Position numbers and translations under genes: made by a program
Shown: positions 4,786-9,480 of the stretch, piece after piece
How positions within the stretch are numbered: position 1 is the stretch's first letter
How the letters are laid out: each line of letters starts with the position of its first letter
The notes under the pieces: generated by a model
Seen by the model: only the letters and a program-made list of their open reading frames with translations
Database searches by the model: none
What the model was told of the DNA's origin: nothing
Assembly: GCA_024763405.1 (NCBI GenBank)
Contig: JANTFQ010000067.1
Coordinates: 1 to 9,480, forward strand
DNA from: Calditrichaceae bacterium
GTDB taxonomy: Bacteria; Calditrichota; Calditrichia; Calditrichales; Calditrichaceae
DNA: 9,480 bases
Reading direction: 5' to 3'

Positions 4786-5418
4786 CTAATTTTTGCCAAT
4801 CACTTCGCCGTTAAAAATCCATACTTTTACACCAATCGAGCCATAGGTCGTTTGGGCTGTGTAGGATGCATAATCGATATCCGCACGCAGCGTATGCAGT
4901 GGGATTCGTCCATCTTTATACTGTTCGGTACGGGCCATTTCGGCGCCGCCAAGACGACCGGAACACATAATTTTAATTCCCTGGGCACCGATACGCATCG
5001 TGGACTGAATGGATTTTTTCATTGCGCGGCGAAAACTAACCTTGCCTGTTAACTGCCTGGCGACATTTTCAGCGACCAAATAGGCATCCATTTCCGGTTT
5101 TTTTATTTCACTTATATTGATTTGAATTTCTTTATTTGTAAGAGACCGAAGTTCTTCGCGCAACTTGTCGACTTCCGATCCTTTTTTGCCGATAACAATA
5201 CCCGGTCGAGCAGTATGAATGGTCAGAATGACCCGTTTCGCTGTCCGTTCAATTTCAATTTTAGAAACCGATGCTTTCTGCAGCCTGCTTTTAATGTATT
5301 TCCTGAGCTTTAAATCTTCTTCCAGTTTCACAGCAAAGTCTTTTTCATCAAACCAGCTGCTATTCCAGGATTTTACGATTCCCAGCCTAAATCCGACGGG
5401 ATGTGTTTTCTGACCCAA
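4786..5418 (-). CDS. rpsC: 30S ribosomal protein S3 (TTG start)
   Basis: S3 lies in the 30S head at the mRNA entry pore and helps unwind mRNA. The 210-residue product has the family N-terminus MGQKTHPVGFRLGIVKSWNS, a type-2 KH domain with the GKKG loop at about residues 77-80 (TARPGIVIGKKGSEVDKLRE), and a C-terminal domain with RAMKKSIQSTMRIGAQGIKI, CSGRLGGAEMART and HTLRADIDYASYTAQTTYGS. It ends near GVKVWIFNGEVIGKN, without the longer tail seen in E. coli (233 residues); many bacteria share this short form. The start is TTG at 5418-5416, fixed by the near-invariant MGQK and an AGGAG SD at plus 5427-5431 with 8 nt spacing. The gap after rplV is 24 nt and before rplP 21 nt. Confidence 0.97.
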   Translation of the reverse strand: MGQKTHPVGFRLGIVKSWNSSWFDEKDFAVKLEEDLKLRKYIKSRLQKASVSKIEIERTAKRVILTIHTARPGIVIGKKGSEVDKLREELRSLTNKEIQINISEIKKPEMDAYLVAENVARQLTGKVSFRRAMKKSIQSTMRIGAQGIKIMCSGRLGGAEMARTEQYKDGRIPLHTLRADIDYASYTAQTTYGSIGVKVWIFNGEVIGKN

Positions 5419-5426
5419 AACTGAAT

Positions 5427-5431
5427 CTCCT
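5427..5431 (-). promoter_or_regulatory. Shine-Dalgarno AGGAG deciding the rpsC TTG start
   Basis: Read on the minus strand as AAAGGAGA, 8 nt before TTG at 5418. A strong SD paired with a weak start codon; no ATG is available near the conserved S3 N-terminus. Confidence 0.85.
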
Positions 5432-5442
5432 TTTGTTACGGC

Positions 5443-5787
5443 TTATGCCGTATGTTCTACGATAATTGTAATATGTGATGTACGTTTACGAATTTTACCC
5501 GCCCGGCCCATGGACATCGGACGAAACCGTTTTAAAGTGGGACCACCGTCCGCAAAAGCGGTTTTAATAAACACATCTTTCATTTCTATCCGTTCACCTT
5601 CTTCCTTCAGACCAATATTGGCAAAGGCAGAATGAATGGTTTTTGCAATCGGTTCCGCGGCGTTTTTTCTGGTATAATGAAGCATATCCAATGCTTCCTG
5701 AACACTTTTACCACGAACCAGATTTAAGACACGTCGTACCTTAAAAGGCGACATGCGCACGTGTTTTGTCTTTGCAACTGCTTCCAT
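5443..5787 (-). CDS. rplV: 50S ribosomal protein L22
   Basis: L22 lines the nascent-peptide exit tunnel with a long beta hairpin. The 114-residue product has the family N-terminal block AKTKHVRMSPFKVRRVLNLV-RGKSVQEAL, the central ANIGLKEE segment and the hairpin at about residues 79-103 (ADGGPTLKRFRPMSMGRAGK, then IRKRTSHITIIVEHTA). Changes in this hairpin give macrolide resistance in other bacteria; no insertion or deletion is apparent here. The ATG at 5787 has only a GGAG (plus 5800-5803) about 12 nt upstream, a long spacing, so initiation may depend partly on coupling to rpsS, whose stop lies 23 nt before. The next gene, rpsC, follows after 24 nt. Confidence 0.97.
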   Translation of the reverse strand: MEAVAKTKHVRMSPFKVRRVLNLVRGKSVQEALDMLHYTRKNAAEPIAKTIHSAFANIGLKEEGERIEMKDVFIKTAFADGGPTLKRFRPMSMGRAGKIRKRTSHITIIVEHTA

Positions 5788-5810
5788 CTTAATTCAGCAC
5801 TCCATCTGAT

Positions 5811-6098
5811 TTATCGAACACGGGTTACGCGTTCTGCTAATTTACCGCCGTGACCCCGGAATGTACGCGTAGGTGAGAACTCACCCAGCTTATGCCCTAC
5901 CATATTTTCACTCACGTAAACAGGGATGAATTTACGACCATTGTGCACCGCGATGGTATGTCCTACAAATTCCGGCGGAATCGTGCTTCTTCTGGCCCAG
6001 GTTTTAACCACCACTTTTTTACCATCTTCATTGAGTTTATCAATTTTTTTGGCCAGACTTTCTACAATATACGGGCCTTTTTTAACTGATCTCGGCAT
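5811..6098 (-). CDS. rpsS: 30S ribosomal protein S19
   Basis: S19 sits in the 30S head with S13 and contacts tRNA and the large subunit. The 95-residue product starts MPRSVKKGPYIVESLAKKID and contains TWARRSTIPPEFVGHTIAVH, NGRKFIPVYVSENMVGHKLG and EFSPTRTFRGHGGKLAERVT, all highly conserved in the family. Length is normal (about 90-95). The ATG at 6098 has no strong SD, only a short purine run (AAAGAG) ending about 7 nt upstream. It lies 12 nt after the rplB stop, so coupling to rplB translation is plausible. No anomalies were seen in the coding region. Confidence 0.97.
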   Translation of the reverse strand: MPRSVKKGPYIVESLAKKIDKLNEDGKKVVVKTWARRSTIPPEFVGHTIAVHNGRKFIPVYVSENMVGHKLGEFSPTRTFRGHGGKLAERVTRVR

Positions 6099-6110
6099 AC
6101 AAAACTCTTT

Positions 6111-6935
6111 CTATTTACGACGCTTTACGATCTGAGCGTCTGATTTTTTACTTTTTTTACGTGTTTTCAAACCTTTACTTTGCTGTCCCCACGGTGAACA
6201 CGGATGCCTTCCTCCGGAGGTCTTGCCTTCACCACCACCCATCGGATGGTCAACGGGATTCATCGCAACACCACGTACATTCGGCCTGCGTCCCAGCCAG
6301 CGCGAACGCCCGGCCTTACCGATTGAAATATTCATATGATCCACATTCGAAACCTGACCAACACTGGCATAGCAGTTAATCGGTATTTTACGGACTTCAC
6401 CGGAAGGTAATTTTATAAGAGCAAACTTGCCTTCTTTGGCCATTAACTGAGCGGCTGTTCCGGCGCTGCGCACAAGCTGTGCACCTTTTAAAAGTTTCAT
6501 CTCAATAGCATGAATGGTTAATCCAACCGGAATCTTTGCCAATGGAAGAGCATTACCCGGTTTAATTTCGGCATTCTCACCGGAAACTACCTTGTCTCCG
6601 ACCTTTAAACCATCCGGAGCGAGAATATATCTTTTTTCACCATCCACATATTTCAGAAGGGCAATCCGGGCGGTACGATTTGGATCATATTCGATCGAAT
6701 CCACAACCGCAGGAATATCAAATTTATTTCGTTTGAAATCGATAATACGATAACGTCTTTTATGGCCGCCGCCGCGATGCCAGGACGTTACACGGCCCAG
6801 GTTGTTTCGTCCACCGGATTTTTTCAGAGGAGCAAGCAAAGATTTTTCAGGCTCTGATCGTGTTACCTGAGCAAAGTCGCTGACCGATTTAAATCTCTGT
6901 CCTGGTGTTTTCGGCTTAAATGTTTTTATACCCAT
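6111..6935 (-). CDS. rplB: 50S ribosomal protein L2
   Basis: L2 is one of the most conserved ribosomal proteins, needed for subunit joining and positioned close to the peptidyl-transferase centre. The 274-residue product has the N-terminal tail (MGIKTFKPKTPGQRFKSVSD), the OB-like domain with GRNNLGRVTSWHRGGGHKRR-YR, the SH3-like domain with LVRSAGTAAQLMAKEGKFAL and LPSGEVRKI, and the extended C-terminal loop NPVDHPMGGGEGKTSGGRHP. His230 in that loop is equivalent to the functionally important His229 of E. coli. The position two residues on, His in E. coli, is Met here, a variant I recall in FCB and other groups. The ATG at 6935 has a GGAG SD (plus 6942-6945) 6 nt upstream. Gaps are 19 nt to rplW and 12 nt to rpsS. 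Confidence 0.98.
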   Translation of the reverse strand: MGIKTFKPKTPGQRFKSVSDFAQVTRSEPEKSLLAPLKKSGGRNNLGRVTSWHRGGGHKRRYRIIDFKRNKFDIPAVVDSIEYDPNRTARIALLKYVDGEKRYILAPDGLKVGDKVVSGENAEIKPGNALPLAKIPVGLTIHAIEMKLLKGAQLVRSAGTAAQLMAKEGKFALIKLPSGEVRKIPINCYASVGQVSNVDHMNISIGKAGRSRWLGRRPNVRGVAMNPVDHPMGGGEGKTSGGRHPCSPWGQQSKGLKTRKKSKKSDAQIVKRRK

Positions 6936-6954
6936 CTATAACTCCACAACGATT

Positions 6955-7254
6955 TTAAGCGTTTCCAAATAATTCTAATTTATGTCCGCTTTCCAAAGTA
7001 ACAATTGCCTTTTTCCAGGTAGGACGCTTTCCTTCAAATCTGCCGGCCTTGGTCATCTGCTGACGTACTTTGCCATTTACAGTCATGGTGCGTACAGATT
7101 TTACTTTTACTTCAAACTTCGCTTCAACTGCTTTTTTTATTTCAATTTTATTCGCATTTCGCGCTACCCTAAACGCATATTTATTTAAGGTATCCTGAAG
7201 ATTTGCGATTTTTTCAGTATAGAGCGGATGCATTACTAATTGCTTGGCTTTCAT
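6955..7254 (-). CDS. rplW: 50S ribosomal protein L23
   Basis: L23 sits at the exit-tunnel mouth and is the docking site for trigger factor and SRP. The 99-residue product has the family start KQLVMHPLYTEKIANLQDTL, then NKYAFRVARNANKIEIKKAV-EAKFEVKVKSVRTM, a basic loop KVRQQMTKAGRFEGKRPTWK and the last strand KAIVTLESGHKLELF. Length is typical. Its ATG (7254-7252) shares one base with the rplD stop (TAATG), with a GGGG stretch just before, so it is probably translated by re-initiation of ribosomes finishing rplD. The gap to rplB is 19 nt. The same overlap type recurs at the end of rplF. Confidence 0.97.
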   Translation of the reverse strand: MKAKQLVMHPLYTEKIANLQDTLNKYAFRVARNANKIEIKKAVEAKFEVKVKSVRTMTVNGKVRQQMTKAGRFEGKRPTWKKAIVTLESGHKLELFGNA

Positions 7255-7880
7255 TACCCCAGAACCTCATTTATTTTATTTAAAGCGCCTTCCTGAAAAA
7301 CAACAGCATCGGCACGCAGCACATCGTACGTTGAAAATGTGACGGCTTCCCGCACCTGAACTTTATACAGGTTTGCAGCGGATTTTACGATATTAGCAGA
7401 ATTCTCGGCGGTGCATAGCAGCACTTTTTTATCGGTCAGATTCATACCGGACAACATCGATGTTATCGCCTTTGTAGAAGGTGTGTCGTAATTAAAGTTT
7501 TCGACAACTAAAATCTTCTCATCACGTGCTTTATAAGACAAAGCAGAACGCCTTGCCAAAGCTTTAACCTTTTTATTTACCTTCATCAGGTAGGTACGGG
7601 GGCTGGGACCAAAAACCCTTCCACCACCAACGTGATGCGGTGCACGGGTTGTACCCTGACGGGCGCGGCCGGTACCTTTTTGTTTAAACGGTTTTTTACC
7701 GCCACCCGAAACAAAAGAGCGTCCTTTGCTCTGATGTGTCCCCTGGCGTTTGTTCGCGTTCAGCAAACGGACGTCAAGCCAAATAGCATGATCAACCGGT
7801 TCTATCTTAAAAATTTTCTCATTCAATTCTGCCTTAGCAGTTGTTTCTTTACCGTCTTGAGCATATATACTTAATTTCAT
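7254..7880 (-). CDS. rplD: 50S ribosomal protein L4
   Basis: L4 binds 23S rRNA and reaches into the exit tunnel; in E. coli it also represses its own operon by acting on the S10 leader. The 208-residue product shows the N-terminal strand region MKLSIYAQDGKETTAKAEL, the long tunnel loop at about residues 44-95 with KGRSFVSGGGKKPFKQKGTG-RARQGTTRAPHHVGGGRVFGP, and the Rossmann-like C-terminal part ending EGALNKINEVLG. The loop motif KQKGTGRAR, where macrolide-resistance changes map, is intact. The ATG at 7880 has an AGGGT SD (plus 7886-7890) 5 nt upstream. It lies 24 nt after rplC and overlaps rplW by 1 nt. No leader of the E. coli L4-binding type is visible ahead of rpsJ. Confidence 0.97.
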   Translation of the reverse strand: MKLSIYAQDGKETTAKAELNEKIFKIEPVDHAIWLDVRLLNANKRQGTHQSKGRSFVSGGGKKPFKQKGTGRARQGTTRAPHHVGGGRVFGPSPRTYLMKVNKKVKALARRSALSYKARDEKILVVENFNYDTPSTKAITSMLSGMNLTDKKVLLCTAENSANIVKSAANLYKVQVREAVTFSTYDVLRADAVVFQEGALNKINEVLG

Positions 7881-7904
7881 ATTTCACCCTAAAACCATTT
7901 GGTT

Positions 7905-8522
7905 CTATTTTCTAATTTCCAACAATGTATTTTTTGCACCCGGCAGCGCGCCTTTCAAAAAGACCAGATTGTTTTCTGCGTCTACTTTCACTACCTGAAC
8001 ATTCTTTAAAGTCACCCGGTCACCACCCATACGTCCGGCCATTCGCATTCCTTTAAAAACTCTGGACGGCCAGGCGCTTTGCCCAATCGATCCGGGAGCA
8101 CGCAACCTGTCAGACTGTCCATGTGTTTTGTTTGCCATCGCAAAATTATGACGTTTGACAGTTCCCTGAAAACCTTTACCTTTTGAAATTCCGCTGACTC
8201 GAACCATACTTCCCTCGGTAAGAATATCGGCTTTAATTTCATCGCCAATTTTTACCTCGTCTGTATCGCTAAAATCAAACTCCATTAAATATCTTCTTGG
8301 TTTTGTACCGGCCTTATCAAAAATTCCTTTACGGGGTTTCACCGTATTTTTTTCTTTTATTACATCGTAACCCAGTTGCACAGCTTCATAGCCATCCGTA
8401 TCCTGCGTTTTGATTTGTGTAACTACGCAAGGCCCAGCCTGAACGATAGTTACGGGAACCATAAGCCCGGCTTCGTCAAAAATCTGAGTCATTCCTATTT
8501 TGTGACCTAATATTCCAGCCAT
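7905..8522 (-). CDS. rplC: 50S ribosomal protein L3
   Basis: L3 is an early-assembly protein whose central extension reaches toward the peptidyl-transferase centre. With the ATG at 8522 the product is 205 residues and begins MAGILGHKIGMTQIFDEAGL, the standard family start. The central loop contains GISKGKGFQGTVKRHNFAMA, NKTHGQSDRLRAPGSIGQSA and RVFKGMRMAGRMGGDRVTLK. Gln148 in GSIGQ matches the glutamine methylated by PrmB in E. coli. A longer reading from a TTG at 8540 would overlap the end of rpsJ by 4 nt and add MIAEKV; the GGAG SD at plus 8529-8532, 6 nt before the ATG, argues for 8522. The gap after rpsJ is 14 nt and before rplD 24 nt. Confidence 0.97.
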   Translation of the reverse strand: MAGILGHKIGMTQIFDEAGLMVPVTIVQAGPCVVTQIKTQDTDGYEAVQLGYDVIKEKNTVKPRKGIFDKAGTKPRRYLMEFDFSDTDEVKIGDEIKADILTEGSMVRVSGISKGKGFQGTVKRHNFAMANKTHGQSDRLRAPGSIGQSAWPSRVFKGMRMAGRMGGDRVTLKNVQVVKVDAENNLVFLKGALPGAKNTLLEIRK

Positions 8523-8528
8523 TACTTT

Positions 8529-8532
8529 CTCC
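8529..8532 (-). promoter_or_regulatory. Shine-Dalgarno GGAG deciding the rplC ATG start
   Basis: Read on the minus strand, 6 nt before the ATG at 8522 and downstream of the alternative TTG at 8540, so it supports the shorter, family-standard L3. Confidence 0.8.
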
Positions 8533-8536
8533 GCAA

Positions 8537-8845
8537 TCAAGTTTTAATTTCGATATCAACACCGGAAGGTAATTCCAGCTTCATCAACGCATCAACGGTT
8601 TTACCAGTTGCGTTAAGGATATCTATCAATCGTTTATGAACCCGCGTTTCAAACTGTTCACGTGATTTTTTATCCACATGAGGCGATCTTAAAACCGTAT
8701 ACACAGAACGATCGGTCGGCAAAGGAATCGGGCCCGAAATAATCGCCCCGGTTGATTTTGCTGTACGGATTATCTTATCCGTCGACTTATCTATTAAATT
8801 ATGATCATACGCTTTTAAGCGAATTCGAATCGTTTGACTTGCCAC
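8537..8845 (-). CDS. rpsJ: 30S ribosomal protein S10 (probable GTG start)
   Basis: S10 is a 30S head protein that also serves in antitermination as NusE. With the GTG at 8845-8843 the product is 102 residues, the classic S10 length, beginning MASQTIRIRLKAYDHNLIDK. It continues TAKSTGAIISGPIPLPTDRS, VYTVLRSPHVDKKSREQFET and ends LPSGVDIEIKT; the long loop with SGPIPLPT is typical. An ATG four codons upstream (8857) would add MEIG, but nothing like an SD precedes it. The GGAG overlapping that ATG sits 6 nt before the GTG, so the GTG is preferred. The gap after the tuf stop is 21 nt, with no room for an S10 leader. The next gene, rplC, starts 14 nt after the stop. Confidence 0.95.
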   Translation of the reverse strand: MASQTIRIRLKAYDHNLIDKSTDKIIRTAKSTGAIISGPIPLPTDRSVYTVLRSPHVDKKSREQFETRVHKRLIDILNATGKTVDALMKLELPSGVDIEIKT

Positions 8846-8851
8846 GCCAAT

Positions 8852-8855
8852 CTCC
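8852..8855 (-). promoter_or_regulatory. Shine-Dalgarno GGAG deciding the rpsJ GTG start
   Basis: Minus-strand GGAG whose first base is the G of the alternative ATG at 8857, with 6 nt to GTG at 8845. The upstream ATG itself is preceded only by an A/T-rich stretch without SD character. Confidence 0.75.
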
Positions 8856-8866
8856 ATTTATTTATC

Positions 8867-9480
8867 TTATTCAATAATCTCAGCTACAACGCCGGCGCCA
8901 ACCGTACGACCGCCTTCACGAATCGCAAAACGCAGCTCTTTTTCCATGGCGATTTCTTTCAGCAGCTCTACCTTTACCGAAATATTGTCGCCGGGCATTA
9001 CCATTTCTACGCCTTCCGGAAGTTCAATCGAACCGGTCACGTCCGTTGTTCTGAAATAGAACTGAGGACGATAACCCTGGAAGAACGGAGTATGGCGACC
9101 ACCTTCGTCTTTTGTTAATACGTAAACTTCACCCTTAAATTTCGTATGCGGGGTGATGGAACCCGGTTTGGCGATTACCTGACCGCGTTCTAAATCTTCT
9201 TTATTTACACCGCGAAGCAGCAAACCAACATTATCGCCCGCTTCACCACGGTCTAACAATTTACGGAACATTTCCACACCGGTACATACGGTTTTACGTT
9301 TGGTGCCCAAACCGATAATTTCGACCTCGTCGCCAACATTTACAACACCACGTTCTACTCTTCCGGTTCCTACCGTTCCACGGCCCGTAATGGAAAAGAC
9401 ATCTTCCACCGGCATCAGGAATGGTTTGTCAATATCGCGTTCAGGAGTCGGAACATAATCGTCTACCGCCTGCATCAGCT
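8867..9480 (-). CDS. tuf: Elongation factor Tu, C-terminal part (runs off right edge)
   Basis: EF-Tu is the GTPase that brings aminoacyl-tRNA to the ribosomal A site. About 203 residues are visible, starting near LMQAVDDYVPTPERDIDKPF at the end of the G domain, so the GTP-binding motifs lie outside the window. Beta-barrel domain 2 is present (VFSITGRGTVGTGRVERG, then GTKRKTVCTGVEMFRKLLDR), as is domain 3 (KDEGGRHTPFFQGYRPQFYF-RTTDVTG, then MVMPGDNISVKVELLKEIAM, and ELRFAIREGGRTVGAGVVAE). The Ala in RFAIREGG, a position where kirromycin-resistance changes occur in E. coli, has the sensitive-type residue. It ends IIE-TAA, with a second in-frame TAA two codons later. It lies 21 nt ahead of rpsJ, continuing the str-S10 arrangement; fusA and rpsG would be expected further right. 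Confidence 0.97.
   Translation of the reverse strand, partial: LMQAVDDYVPTPERDIDKPFLMPVEDVFSITGRGTVGTGRVERGVVNVGDEVEIIGLGTKRKTVCTGVEMFRKLLDRGEAGDNVGLLLRGVNKEDLERGQVIAKPGSITPHTKFKGEVYVLTKDEGGRHTPFFQGYRPQFYFRTTDVTGSIELPEGVEMVMPGDNISVKVELLKEIAMEKELRFAIREGGRTVGAGVVAEIIE

Noticed and set aside
8012..8248. 78-codon minus-strand ORF inside rplC in another frame
   Set aside because: Lies wholly within the conserved central region of L3; no SD and no recognisable product.

Overview
This window is a continuous ribosomal-protein gene cluster, read entirely from the minus strand. In transcription order (right to left) it holds the 3' part of tuf (EF-Tu), then rpsJ-rplC-rplD-rplW-rplB-rpsS-rplV-rpsC-rplP-rpmC-rpsQ (the S10 operon), then rplN-rplX-rplE-rpsN-rpsH-rplF-rplR-rpsE-rpmD-rplO (the spc operon). 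rplO runs off the left edge and tuf runs off the right edge. That makes 22 protein genes, 20 complete and 2 partial. I see no RNA genes, mobile elements, CRISPR or convincing terminators, and the plus strand carries only shadow ORFs.

The organism is a bacterium: the gene order and every protein are bacterial. The window is AT-leaning by eye. Proteins such as L14, S5 and S14 resemble the Fibrobacteres-Chlorobi-Bacteroidetes (FCB) superphylum. Clear Shine-Dalgarno (SD) sequences before most genes, and tuf directly ahead of rpsJ, argue against Bacteroidota proper and fit a Calditrichota, Ignavibacteria or Chlorobi-like lineage better. The phylum is inference from memory, not a search.

Layout: every junction but one is 10-24 nt, apart from a 1-nt overlap between rplD and rplW (TAATG). 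The S10 and spc blocks join with only 11 nt between rpsQ and rplN, and tuf joins rpsJ with 21 nt. No separate S10 leader or spc promoter region is visible, so the whole cluster may be one long transcript starting outside the window. The exception is a 113-nt gap between rplF and rplR. It holds a 25-codon ORF overlapping the rplF stop, several small inverted repeats and a TATAAT box, and it precedes an L18 with a shortened basic N-terminus. This gap is the most unusual spot in an otherwise ordinary region.

Several starts differ from a simple longest-ORF reading. rpsJ, rplF and rpsE begin with GTG, rpsC and rpsN begin with TTG, and rplC and rpsQ begin at internal ATGs. SD position and family N-termini support each choice. 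Together the genes supply small-subunit proteins S3, S5, S8, S10, S14, S17 and S19, large-subunit proteins L2-L6, L14-L16, L18, L22-L24, L29 and L30, and the elongation factor that delivers aminoacyl-tRNA to the ribosome.
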